The notes below the pieces were generated by a model that was given only the letters and a program-made list of their open reading frames with translations, did not search any database and was not told the origin of the DNA. Of a DNA stretch of 64,000 bases, positions 52,209-60,153 are shown piece after piece. The stretch spans positions 62,001-126,000 of the forward strand of contig NZ_JACSNX010000004.1 of the NCBI RefSeq assembly GCF_016902445.1. Direction: 5' to 3'. Every line of letters begins with the position of its first letter. Position 1 is the first letter of the stretch. Source of the stretch: Oscillibacter valericigenes (GTDB lineage Bacteria; Bacillota; Clostridia; Oscillospirales; Oscillospiraceae). The position numbers and the translations under genes were made by a program.

Positions 52209-54212
52209 ATGGAACACAAGGACCCTTATATCGGGAGAATGCTGGACAACCGCTATGAGATCCTGGAGCGCATCGGCACCGGGGGCATGGCGGTGGTCTA
52301 CAAGGCCAAGTGCCACCGGCTGAACCGGCTGGTGGCCGTCAAGATCCTGAAGAGCGATTTGGCCCAGGACGAGGACTTCCGCCGCCGCTTCAACGCGGAG
52401 TCCCAGGCTGTCGCCCAGCTGTCCCATCCCAACATCGTGTCGGTGTACGACGTGTCCCGGGGCGGCGATATCGAATATATCGTCATGGAGCTCATCGACG
52501 GCATCACGTTGAAGCAGTACATGGAGAAGCGGGGCCAGCTGAACTGGCGGGAGTCCCTGCACTTCATCACCCAGATCATGCGGGGCCTCTCCCACGCCCA
52601 CAGCCGTGGGATCGTCCACCGGGACATCAAGCCCCAGAACGTGATGGTGCTGCGGGACGGCAGCGTGAAGGTGGCCGACTTCGGCATCGCCTGCCTGGAA
52701 AACGCCGCCCAGACCCTGACCCAGGAGGCCCTGGGCTCCGTCCACTACATCTCCCCGGAACAGGCCCGGGGGGACCGGATCGACGCCCGCAGCGACATCT
52801 ACTCCGCCGGCGTGGTGCTGTATGAGATGCTTACCGGCCGCCTGCCCTTTGAGGGGGACAGCGCCGTGTCCGTGGCCATCCAGCACCTGAGCTCCGTACC
52901 CCTGGCCCCCCGGGAGATCAACCCCGATATCCCGGAGCAGCTGGAGCTGATCTGCATGAAGGCCATGGCTCCGGATCTGGACAAGCGGTATCCGTCTGCA
53001 GATGCCATGATCGCCGATCTGGAGGCGTTCCGGAAAAACCCCGGCGTGAACCTGGACTTTGAGCTCAGCGACCTGCGGACAGAGGAGTCTGACGAGCCCA
53101 CCCAAAAGCTGCGGACTCCGGTCCCGCCCCAGAGCCACCGGCCGGGTCGGGAGTCCGCGTACGAGCGGAGCCGCCGCTATGAGGACGACCGATACGACGA
53201 GCGGCCCTCCCGCCTCAGCGGCGGCAAGAAGGCGGCTTTGATCGGCGGCGGCGCCGTGGTGGTCGTGGTGGTCCTGTTCTTCCTGTTCCGGGCTATCTTT
53301 GCCTCCATGGTCCCGGCAGCGGCGGACACCTACGCCGTGCCCCGGCTGATCGGCATGACGGAGGAGCAGGCCAACCAGCAGGCCAGCGTGGCGGACGGTA
53401 CCTTCCAGGTGGTAGTGGCGGGCACGGAGGCCAGCGACGCCGCCGTGGGCGAGATCGTCCGCCAGGACCCGGAGCCGGAGACGGAGAAGAAGGGCGAACT
53501 GCCCATCACCATCAACGTCTGGATCAGCGCCGGGGAGGACGTGGGCACCATGCCGGACCTGACCACCAACCCCGTGACCTATGAGCAGGCCCTGACCATC
53601 CTGCAGGATCTGGTGGAGGAATACGAGCTGAATATCCAGCCCTATGAGGAGACCCAGAAGGAGTACAACGACGAGCTGGCCGCCGACGTCATCATCTCCA
53701 CCACCCCGGCAGCGGAAGCGGAGCTCCACAAGGGGGACACCATCACCTTCGTCCTCAGCCGGGGCCCTCAGACCGTGCCGCTGATCCCGCTGGAGGGTCT
53801 GGAATTGTCGCAGGCGCAAAAGCAGCTGGATGCCATGGGGCTGGTTGCTGAGGTCCATGAAGAGGCCAGCGACACGGTGCAGGAGGGCTATATCATTCGG
53901 CAGAATCCAGAAGCCACGACAGAGGTGCCCGCCGGCAGCACCGTGGAGCTGTGGGTCAGCACCGGGCCAGAGGACTCCACCGGTGAAGAGGGGATGGAGA
54001 TGATTATGATTCCCCTGCCGGATGATCGGGAAACTGTAACACTTCAGGTACTGCAGGACGGCAATGAAATTCTCAATGAGACGGTAAACTGCGCTGACTA
54101 TCAGTACACGTTCCCCCTGCCTGTGTATGGCAGCGGAACTTCCTATGTGGAAATTCTGATTGACGGTCAGCACAGCAGTGCTTCCCAAGAGGTGACGTTC
54201 GGTGGGCTGTGA
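52209..54212 (+). CDS. prkC: PASTA-domain Ser/Thr protein kinase
   Basis: A 667-residue membrane kinase. Residues about 13-270 are the Hanks kinase: VAVKILK (Lys), HRDIKPQN (catalytic loop), DFGIA and SVHYISPEQARG. A basic juxtamembrane stretch leads to one membrane helix (ALIGGGAVVVVVVLFFLFRAIF, about 340-360), then three PASTA domains that sense muropeptides or lipid II. The last 70 codons are less GC-rich. PrkC governs spore germination signals in Bacillus. The start is ATG 52209 with AGGGGGGAG; it overlaps rsgA by 11 bases. Confidence 0.95.
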   Translation: MEHKDPYIGRMLDNRYEILERIGTGGMAVVYKAKCHRLNRLVAVKILKSDLAQDEDFRRRFNAESQAVAQLSHPNIVSVYDVSRGGDIEYIVMELIDGITLKQYMEKRGQLNWRESLHFITQIMRGLSHAHSRGIVHRDIKPQNVMVLRDGSVKVADFGIACLENAAQTLTQEALGSVHYISPEQARGDRIDARSDIYSAGVVLYEMLTGRLPFEGDSAVSVAIQHLSSVPLAPREINPDIPEQLELICMKAMAPDLDKRYPSADAMIADLEAFRKNPGVNLDFELSDLRTEESDEPTQKLRTPVPPQSHRPGRESAYERSRRYEDDRYDERPSRLSGGKKAALIGGGAVVVVVVLFFLFRAIFASMVPAAADTYAVPRLIGMTEEQANQQASVADGTFQVVVAGTEASDAAVGEIVRQDPEPETEKKGELPITINVWISAGEDVGTMPDLTTNPVTYEQALTILQDLVEEYELNIQPYEETQKEYNDELAADVIISTTPAAEAELHKGDTITFVLSRGPQTVPLIPLEGLELSQAQKQLDAMGLVAEVHEEASDTVQEGYIIRQNPEATTEVPAGSTVELWVSTGPEDSTGEEGMEMIMIPLPDDRETVTLQVLQDGNEILNETVNCADYQYTFPLPVYGSGTSYVEILIDGQHSSASQEVTFGGL

Positions 54213-55116
54213 GGGACGGATCCAGAAGGCCCTCAGCGGCTTCTACTATGTGAATACCGGCGCTGAGGTCCTCACCTGCCGGGCAAGAGGCAAGTTCCGG
54301 AAGGAAGGCGTCTCTCCCCTGGTGGGGGATCGGGTGGAGGTCCGGGAGCTGGGCAGCGGCGAAGGGGTCGTGGAGGCCATCCTGCCCCGGAAGAACGCCT
54401 TCGCCCGGCCGGCGGTGGCCAACATCGACCAGCTGGTGGTCATCGCCTCCGGGGCCATCCCAAAGACAGATCCCTTCCTCATCGACCGGGTGGCGTCCAT
54501 CGCCGCCCTGAAGGGCTGCGATGTGGTGGTGCTGCTGAACAAGTGCGATCTGGACAGCGCCGACGAGCTGTATGAAATCTACAACGCCGCCGGGTTCCCC
54601 ACCCTGCGGGTCAGCGCCGAAACAGGCGAGGGCATTGAGAAGCTGAAACCTCTGATCGCTGGGAAGCTGTCTGCCTTTACAGGCAACTCCGGCGTTGGCA
54701 AATCCAGTATTCTGAATGCCCTGGACCCCGAATTCAACATCCAGGTGGGGGACGTGAGCCAGGCCCTGGGCCGCGGCCGCCACACCACCCGGCATGTGGA
54801 GCTGTTCCACCTGAACTGTGGGGCGGATGTGGTAGACTCCCCGGGCTTCTCCTCCTTTGAGACGGACGAACTGAACCTGGAGCTGAAGCACCGCCTGCCG
54901 GAGACGTTCGTGGAGTTCCGGCCCTACCTGGACCAGTGCCGCTTCGTGGGGTGCAGCCACACCAAGGAGAACGGCTGCGCCGTGCTGGAGGCGGTGCGGG
55001 AGGGAAAGATCCAGAAGAGCCGGCATGCCAGCTATGTCCGATTGTACGAGGAGCTGAAGCCCCTCCAGGACTGGCAGGAGAAAAAGAGACAGGCAAAAAG
55101 CCCGCCGCGTCAGTAG
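54202..55116 (+). CDS. rsgA: Ribosome small subunit GTPase RsgA
   Basis: A 304-residue circularly permuted GTPase in 30S maturation. An OB fold (about 1-65) precedes G4 LLNKCDL, G1 GNSGVGKSSILN and G3 DSPGF, and the zinc motif C-x5-C-x-H-x5-C near the C-terminus. GTG 54202 with AGAGGTG upstream; it lies inside the end of prkC. The prpC-prkC-rsgA order is as in Bacillus. Confidence 0.96.
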   Translation: MGCEGRIQKALSGFYYVNTGAEVLTCRARGKFRKEGVSPLVGDRVEVRELGSGEGVVEAILPRKNAFARPAVANIDQLVVIASGAIPKTDPFLIDRVASIAALKGCDVVVLLNKCDLDSADELYEIYNAAGFPTLRVSAETGEGIEKLKPLIAGKLSAFTGNSGVGKSSILNALDPEFNIQVGDVSQALGRGRHTTRHVELFHLNCGADVVDSPGFSSFETDELNLELKHRLPETFVEFRPYLDQCRFVGCSHTKENGCAVLEAVREGKIQKSRHASYVRLYEELKPLQDWQEKKRQAKSPPRQ

Positions 55117-55134
55117 ACGCGGCGGACTTTTTGC
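55093..55134. terminator. Terminator of the prpC-prkC-rsgA operon
   Basis: A 19-bp stem with one mismatch (55093-55111 with 55116-55134) ends in CTTTTTGC on the plus strand. It overlaps the last codons of rsgA. Confidence 0.85.
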
Positions 55135-55139
55135 AGTCA

Positions 55140-55246
55140 GGAGATAGAAGATAGGAGGTAGAAGGTTTGATATCCGGCAGAGCCGGACGCATTAAGATTG
55201 CCGCCGCAGGCAGCACCATAACTTCTAACTCCTATTTCCTGACTCC
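55140..55246. repeat. 107-bp MITE-like element with heptamer inverted ends (copy B)
   Basis: The 25-base ends 55140-55164 and 55222-55246 are inverted repeats of each other with 20 of 25 matches, built of GGAGNTA-type heptamers. The middle holds two palindromes, TCCGGCAGAGCCGGA (55173-55187) and GCCGCCGCAGGCAGC (55200-55214). It is the inverted relative of 10296-10396. TCA stands on both flanks and could be a 3-base target duplication. Confidence 0.75.
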
Positions 55247-55311
55247 TCACTCTCCCCGCACCCTTCCCGCCGGACCGTATATAATGAGAGTGAGAAAGGG
55301 GCGTGGGACGT

Positions 55312-55467
55312 ATGTTTCGAAGAGGCGGCGGATGCACGCTGCTGGGCATCTGTGCGGCGGCGCTGGGGGCGGGGATCCTGATCGCGGCGATCTTCCCGGC
55401 GGGGCTGCTGATGTTTCTGGTGGCATTCCTGCTGATCGCGTGCGGCTGCGCCTGCTGCCGGCGTTAG
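55312..55467 (+). CDS. Small membrane protein with Cys-rich C-terminus
   Basis: A 51-residue protein, MFRRGGGCTLLG..., with one long or two short hydrophobic helices (about 9-45) and a tail CGCACCRR. ATG 55312 has AAAGGGG about 10 bases upstream. TATAAT at 55280-55285 could be a -10 box, though no good -35 is seen. I do not recognise a family. It lies 15 bases before spoVM and probably shares its transcript. Confidence 0.7.
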   Translation: MFRRGGGCTLLGICAAALGAGILIAAIFPAGLLMFLVAFLLIACGCACCRR

Positions 55468-55482
55468 AAAGGAGCGAGTTGG

Positions 55483-55557
55483 ATGCGGATCATGGTGTGG
55501 AAGTCCCCCAAGGCACTCAGCGGAATCTTACGAAAGCTGTTCAGGATATCGGAATAA
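55483..55557 (+). CDS. spoVM: Stage V sporulation protein M (SpoVM)
   Basis: A 24-residue peptide, too short for usual gene callers. Aligned without gaps to Bacillus SpoVM it keeps K7, P9, K10, L12, G14, I15 and R17, including the helix-breaking Pro9 that matters for binding. SpoVM is an amphipathic helix that recognises the convex forespore membrane and recruits SpoIVA, the first step of coat assembly. ATG 55483 has AAAGGAG 8 bases upstream. The position downstream of rsgA matches Bacillus (where rpe and thiN lie between). spoIVA itself is 4.6 kb away. Confidence 0.88.
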   Translation: MRIMVWKSPKALSGILRKLFRISE

Positions 55558-55580
55558 CCAGTCCCGGCCGAACATACAGT
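55552..55580 (+). promoter_or_regulatory. Sigma-E-like promoter before the SPOCS-LysM gene
   Basis: GAATAAC (55552-55558), a 14-base spacer and CATACAGT (55573-55580). The -10 box is a full match to the sigma-E pattern CATACANT; the -35 is partial. It starts inside the end of spoVM. Confidence 0.55.
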
Positions 55581-55722
55581 GTCAGCAGAGCGAGACTCCG
55601 TGGACATACGTAGCGGCGGCAGGGGCGGGAGAAGCGCCGCCGGCGGCCTCTTCCGTCCCTGCCGCCAGTTGCCTGCGGCGGGCTGTCCCCGGAGGACAAC
55701 GGCCGGAAAGGAAGGGCGAACC

Positions 55723-57261
55723 ATGGAACTGGAATTGAAAAAGACCTGCCTCGACGCCTATGAGACGAGCGCCGAGCTGACACTGACCCAGGAGGAGACG
55801 GCGGAGACCATCGTGCCGGACTACTGCCCGGACATCGCACGGATCATTGAGACCACGGGCCGGGTGTTTCTCCACAGCCGGGAGCTCCGGGACGGCAGGG
55901 GAACGGTCTCCGGAACGGTCCGGGTGACGGTGCTGTACACGCCGGAGGGGGAGGGAGGCATCCGAACCCTGGAATTTGCCATGCCGTTCACCGCGGAGAG
56001 CGACGGCCGCGGCCTTGCCGATTGTGCCGTCCTGCTGGCAGAGACAGAGACGGAGTTTCTGGAGACCCGGATGCTGAATCCCCGGAAGGTGTTCACACAC
56101 TGCAAGCTGGTGACCCGCCTCACCGGCTTCCAGCGCAGGCCCCTGTGGATCTGTACGGACGTGGAGGCAGGGCCGGAGCTGTGCATCGAAAAAAAGCAGG
56201 AACAGCAGCATGTCATCCTGCTGACGCATATCGTGGAGAAGGACTTCACCTTCTCTGAGCAGATGGACCTTTCTCCGGGCCGGGAGGGGGCGGCAGAGCT
56301 CCTTACCAGCCAGGTGTGCCCTGCGGTAACAGAGACAAAGATCGTGGGCAGCAAGCTGCTGTTCAAGGGCATCTTCACTGTCAGCCTTCTGTACCGGACG
56401 GCGGACGGCCGCTGCTGCACGTCCTCCGGAGAACTGCCCTTCTCCCAGATCATGGAGGTGGAGGGGGTACCGGAGGGGGCGGAGCCCACAGTCCAGCTGC
56501 AGCTCACAGGTGCGGACCTGCAGGTGGACGGCGCCGACGCCGAGGGCCGGGAGATCGCTGTGACGCTGTATCTCCACGCTACGGCTCTGGTGCGCCAGAC
56601 CCAGGAGGTCAGCATCCTCAGCGACCTGTACTCCACAGCCTACGACCTGACCTATGACGCCGCGCCGCTGGAGCTCACCTCCCTCCGGGAGCAGCTTGCC
56701 CGCCGCCAAAGCGTGCGGGAAGTGTTGGAGATCGGCGTGGTGGCGGACTCTATCCTGGCACTCTCCGTCACCTGCGGGCCGGTGGCCGTCAGCCGGGAGG
56801 GGGAGAGCACCGTTCTGCGGACCGGAGCGGATCTGCGGGCGCTGTATCTGGACGAGGGGGGCGTGCCCCTGGTGGCAGAACGGACCATCGATGTCAGCTG
56901 CCAGCTGGAGCTGCCGGAGGACTGCCGGGTCACTGCACGAGCTGCCTGTCGGGCGGAGATCCAGGGCAGTCTGACGGACCGGGGCATCGAGGTCCGGTTC
57001 CCGGTGGACTTCCAGGGGGCAGCGGCAGCGCGGGTGAAGCGGGCCTGCGTGTCCGGCGGCAAGATCGACACCGATGCTCCCAAGGACACTGCCGGCGCTC
57101 CGTCCCTGGTGCTGCGCTGTCTTGGAAAGCAGGAGACTGCCTGGGACCTGGCGAAGCGATACAACACCACCATCGGCGTGATCCTGGCGGCCAACCAGCT
57201 GGAGACGGAGGGGGACATCCCCAGGGACCAGCTGCTGCTGATCCCTCGGAAGCGGGCATAA
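55723..57261 (+). CDS. SPOCS (DUF3794) and LysM domain protein, spore coat type
   Basis: A 512-residue protein with repeated SPOCS/DUF3794 domains (about 1-440; for example VPDYCPDIARIIETTGRVFLH, then later repeats with CPAVTETKIVGSKLLFKG) and a C-terminal LysM motif (ETAWDLAKRYNTTIGVILAANQLE). SPOCS proteins occur in clostridial spore coats; LysM suggests binding to cortex or coat peptidoglycan. No signal peptide, so it is made in the mother cell. ATG 55723 has GAAAGGAAGGG upstream. A sigma-E-like promoter and spoVM lie just before it. Confidence 0.9.
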   Translation: MELELKKTCLDAYETSAELTLTQEETAETIVPDYCPDIARIIETTGRVFLHSRELRDGRGTVSGTVRVTVLYTPEGEGGIRTLEFAMPFTAESDGRGLADCAVLLAETETEFLETRMLNPRKVFTHCKLVTRLTGFQRRPLWICTDVEAGPELCIEKKQEQQHVILLTHIVEKDFTFSEQMDLSPGREGAAELLTSQVCPAVTETKIVGSKLLFKGIFTVSLLYRTADGRCCTSSGELPFSQIMEVEGVPEGAEPTVQLQLTGADLQVDGADAEGREIAVTLYLHATALVRQTQEVSILSDLYSTAYDLTYDAAPLELTSLREQLARRQSVREVLEIGVVADSILALSVTCGPVAVSREGESTVLRTGADLRALYLDEGGVPLVAERTIDVSCQLELPEDCRVTARAACRAEIQGSLTDRGIEVRFPVDFQGAAAARVKRACVSGGKIDTDAPKDTAGAPSLVLRCLGKQETAWDLAKRYNTTIGVILAANQLETEGDIPRDQLLLIPRKRA

Positions 57262-57327
57262 CCTCCTCAAAGCAGTTTCCCGCTTTGAAGAAAGCGCCGG
57301 TCCTCTGCGGGCAGGGTTCAGGAGACA

Positions 57328-57358
57328 AAAAGAGCGGAGCTTTTGGCTCCGCTCTTTT
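57328..57358. terminator. Bidirectional terminator
   Basis: AAAAGAGCGGAGC (57328-57340) pairs fully with 57346-57358; the arms carry A4 and T4, so it works for the SPOCS-LysM gene and the convergent ABC operon. Confidence 0.88.
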
Positions 57359-57377
57359 CTTGCGTTCTCTGGGATTC

Positions 57378-58163
57378 TCAGCCCTCGGAATACCGGGAGA
57401 GGAACTGCCGGGTCCGCTCCTCCCGGGGGTGCTCGATGACCTGGCGGGCATCGCCCTGCTCCACGATGACGCCGCCGTCCATAAAGATCACCTGGTCCGC
57501 CACATCCCGGGCGAAGGCCATCTCATGGGTGACGATGATCATGGTGGTCCGCTGCTCCGCCAGCTCCCGGATGACCCGCAGCACCTCACCGGTGAGCTCC
57601 GGGTCCAGGGCGGAGGTGGGCTCGTCAAAGCAGAGGATATCTGGGCGCAGCGCCAGGGCCCGGGCGATGGCCACCCGCTGCTGCTGCCCGCCGGAGAGCT
57701 GGCTGGGGTAGTGGTCCGCCCGCTCACTGAGGCCCATCTTCGCCAGCAGCTCCCGGCCGTCCGCCTGGATGTCCTCCAGGATCTTTTTCTTGTTCTCCTT
57801 GAAGTCCAGCTGCTCCTGGGCCAGCAGCTCCCGGGCCAACGTGACGTTCTTCAGGGCCGTGTACTGGGGGAACAGGTTGAAGGACTGGAATACCAGCCCG
57901 AAGTGGAGCCGCTTTTTCCGCACCTCGCTCTCCCGCTGGGTGGCGGGATCGGCGGCGTCGAAGATCAGATTGCCGGCCACGGAGATGGTGCCCTGGTCCG
58001 GTTTCTCCAAAAAATTCAGGCACCGCAGCAGCGTGGTCTTGCCGGAGCCGGAGGAGCCGATGATGGCCAGGGCCTGGCCCTGCTCCAGATCAAAGCTGAT
58101 ATCCTCCAGCACCCGGGTGGCGCCGAAGTGCTTTTCGATGTGATGTACTTCCAGAATTGCCAT
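57378..58163 (-). CDS. Amino-acid ABC transporter ATP-binding protein
   Basis: A 261-residue ATPase of the GlnQ/polar amino-acid family. Walker A GSSGSGKTT, signature LSGGQQQRVAIARAL, Walker B LCFDEPTSALDPE and the switch His (VTHEM) are intact. The insertion near residues 85-130 (FNLFPQYTALKNVTLARELL...) is normal. ATG 58163. Third gene of the importer operon, 15 bases after the permease. Confidence 0.95.
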   Translation of the reverse strand: MAILEVHHIEKHFGATRVLEDISFDLEQGQALAIIGSSGSGKTTLLRCLNFLEKPDQGTISVAGNLIFDAADPATQRESEVRKKRLHFGLVFQSFNLFPQYTALKNVTLARELLAQEQLDFKENKKKILEDIQADGRELLAKMGLSERADHYPSQLSGGQQQRVAIARALALRPDILCFDEPTSALDPELTGEVLRVIRELAEQRTTMIIVTHEMAFARDVADQVIFMDGGVIVEQGDARQVIEHPREERTRQFLSRYSEG

Positions 58164-58178
58164 ACAGCGTTTCCCTCC

Positions 58179-58952
58179 TTACTGAAAGAAGTCCAGCTTC
58201 TTTTCCAGCTTGCCCAACAGCACCGTGACGATGCCGCTGAAGATCAGATAGTAGACGGCAGTGAAGAACAGCGGCCAGGTGAGGCCGGCGATGCCGGAGT
58301 TGCCCTTCATGAAGGACTCTCCCATCCAGATGACCTCCTGCAGGGCGATGACCCGGGCCAGGGAGGTGTCCTTCACCAGGGTGATGATCTCGTTGGAGAT
58401 GGGGGGCACGATGCGCTTGATCATCTGCAGCAGGGTGATGTGGCGGAAGATCTGGGATTTGGTCATGCCCAGGACCTGCCCGGCCTCCTGCTGGCCCTTG
58501 GGCACCCCCTGGATGCCGCCCCGGTAGATCTCGGAGAAGTAGCAGGCGTAGTTGATGATGAAGGCCACGCACACGGCCATCATCCGGCCGGACTCGCCGC
58601 TGGGCCAGCTGAACCACCGCTGGATGCCGGGCACATAGAATAAGGCGATGATCTGCAGCACCAGAGGTGTGCCCCGAATGACCCAGACCACCAGGCGGCA
58701 GATGAGGCGGATAGGGCGGAAGGCGATAAGGGCCTTGGCGATCCGGCCCGGCGCCCGCTTCTGCCGCCGCAGGAACCAGTGGACCGGCCGGGCAAAAGGC
58801 GCTAGGCGGCTCATGGAGCCGAAGCTGATGACAAGCCCCAGGGGCAGCGCCCCGATGAGGGTGATGAAAAACAGCTGGAGGGTCTTGAGAAATCCGCTGT
58901 TCAGGGCGGACAGCACGGTCTGAAATGTGCTGGAGGTGAAAAATTCGATCAT
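58179..58952 (-). CDS. Amino-acid ABC transporter permease
   Basis: A 257-residue inner-membrane protein of the HisMQ family. The EAA loop is EAGQVLGMTKSQIFRHITLLQMIKR. About five membrane helices are seen; RGTPLVLQIIALFY is the family landmark, and an unusually long hydrophilic insertion (about 55-80) separates helices 1 and 2. ATG 58952 after the hairpin at 58998-59030. Confidence 0.93.
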   Translation of the reverse strand: MIEFFTSSTFQTVLSALNSGFLKTLQLFFITLIGALPLGLVISFGSMSRLAPFARPVHWFLRRQKRAPGRIAKALIAFRPIRLICRLVVWVIRGTPLVLQIIALFYVPGIQRWFSWPSGESGRMMAVCVAFIINYACYFSEIYRGGIQGVPKGQQEAGQVLGMTKSQIFRHITLLQMIKRIVPPISNEIITLVKDTSLARVIALQEVIWMGESFMKGNSGIAGLTWPLFFTAVYYLIFSGIVTVLLGKLEKKLDFFQ

Positions 58953-58997
58953 GGTATCGTCCTCTCAAGGTCAGTGTGATGGAGGGGAAAGCCGCCG

Positions 58998-59030
58998 AAA
59001 AGCAGAGCGCGCAGCGCGCGCTCTGCTTTT
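58998..59030 (-). terminator. Intercistronic hairpin after the binding-protein gene
   Basis: A 15-bp perfect stem (58998-59012 with 59016-59030, 3-base loop) with T4 on the minus-strand exit. It lies between the binding protein and permease genes, probably allowing more binding protein than permease. Confidence 0.75.
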
Positions 59031-59055
59031 GGATGGCGTTCGCAGGGACAGAGGG

Positions 59056-59931
59056 TCACTCCAGGATCACGGCGTCCTGCAGGCCGTAGGTGGTGGCCAC
59101 CTCCAGCACGGTACCGTCGGCCACCTTCTCCGTCAGGAAGGTATTGAAGGCGTCCACCAGGTCGGAGCCCTGCCGGAAGCCCACGCCGTACTCCTCAGAG
59201 GGCAGGTCCTGGGCCTCGTTCAGGTTCAGGCTGTAGACCAGATCGGCGTAGCTGGTGCCCTCGCCGGTCATCTCGGCGGCCATCAGCACGTCGATGACGG
59301 CGGCGTCGGACGTGCCGGCGGCAACCTCCATCAGGGCGTTGGACTGAGCCTGGACCGGCACGGTGGTGGCGCCCAGGGCCACGGCGGCGTCCTCACCGGC
59401 GGAGCCGGACTCCACGGCGATATTCAGGCCCTCCAGGCTGGTCAGGCCCTCGAACTCAGCGGCCCGGTCAGCGGAGTAGACCAGGGTCTGGTAGTTGGTG
59501 CAGTAGGGGTTGGACGTGCCCATGGCGGCCACCACGTCCTCAGTGAGGGTCATGCCGTTCCACACGCAGTCGATGGCGCGGGAATTCAGCTCCTCCACCT
59601 TGTAGTCCCAGGTGATCTCCTGGAACTCCACGGAGACGCCCAGGCTCTCGGCGAACAGCTTGGCCAGATCGGCATCAAAGCCGATCCACTCGTCGCTGCC
59701 CTCCGCCTTGTAGTCCATGGGAGCAAAGTAGGTGATGCCCACCACCAGAGAGCCCTTGTCCTGGACATAGGCCAGGTCGCTATCGGTTTCGGTGGTCTCG
59801 TCCGTGGCGGTGTCTTCCGTGGTCTGGTCGTCGGTGGCGGTCTCGCCGTCAGAGGTGCCGCCGCAGGCGGCCAGGGAGAGCACCATGGCAAGGGCCAGCA
59901 GGAGAGCCCAAAGCTTCTTCATGTTTTTCAT
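59056..59931 (-). CDS. Amino-acid ABC transporter substrate-binding lipoprotein
   Basis: A 291-residue solute-binding protein (SBP_bac_3 type). The signal peptide ends in lipobox LAAC with C23; an acidic Thr/Asp/Glu linker (about 25-50) follows, then LVVGITYFAPMDYK, IGFDADLAKLFAE and the C-terminal FNTFLTEKVADG. Fits cystine, glutamine or arginine-type importers; substrate not decidable. First gene of the operon, with its own promoter. GGAGGAT precedes ATG 59931. Confidence 0.94.
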   Translation of the reverse strand: MKNMKKLWALLLALAMVLSLAACGGTSDGETATDDQTTEDTATDETTETDSDLAYVQDKGSLVVGITYFAPMDYKAEGSDEWIGFDADLAKLFAESLGVSVEFQEITWDYKVEELNSRAIDCVWNGMTLTEDVVAAMGTSNPYCTNYQTLVYSADRAAEFEGLTSLEGLNIAVESGSAGEDAAVALGATTVPVQAQSNALMEVAAGTSDAAVIDVLMAAEMTGEGTSYADLVYSLNLNEAQDLPSEEYGVGFRQGSDLVDAFNTFLTEKVADGTVLEVATTYGLQDAVILE

Positions 59932-59984
59932 CGTCGATCCTCCAAATCTCCGAACGGGGATCCCGTTCGTTTCATTACATTAGC

Positions 59985-60013
59985 AGTTTACCACACTAAA
60001 TTATTTCTGTAAA
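59985..60013 (-). promoter_or_regulatory. Sigma-A promoter of the ABC operon
   Basis: On the minus strand TTTACA (60008-60013), a 17-base spacer and TAAACT (59985-59990), about 55 bases before the binding-protein start. Confidence 0.65.
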
Positions 60014-60086
60014 GCCGCAAAAACGGCCAAGAACAGAGAAGCCTGTTGCCGGAATTTGTGCATCTTCTCCAAAACAAGACGGGCTG

Positions 60087-60115
60087 TCATACTTTGTTCC
60101 GCTGGGACATAGAGA
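60087..60115 (+). promoter_or_regulatory. Sigma-E-like promoter of spoIVA
   Basis: TCATACT (60087-60093), a 14-base spacer and CATAGAGA (60108-60115), 38 bases before the spoIVA start. It fits the sigma-E pattern TCATATT/CATACANT at most positions, and spoIVA is a known sigma-E gene. Confidence 0.7.
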
Positions 60116-60153
60116 TGGAACAAGACTATGGAGCGGAAAAAGGACGGGATGCT

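Noticed and set aside
52167-54188. Antisense open frame of 673 codons opposite prkC
   Set aside because: A shadow of prkC with low-complexity composition and no SD; kinase motifs are in the sense frame.
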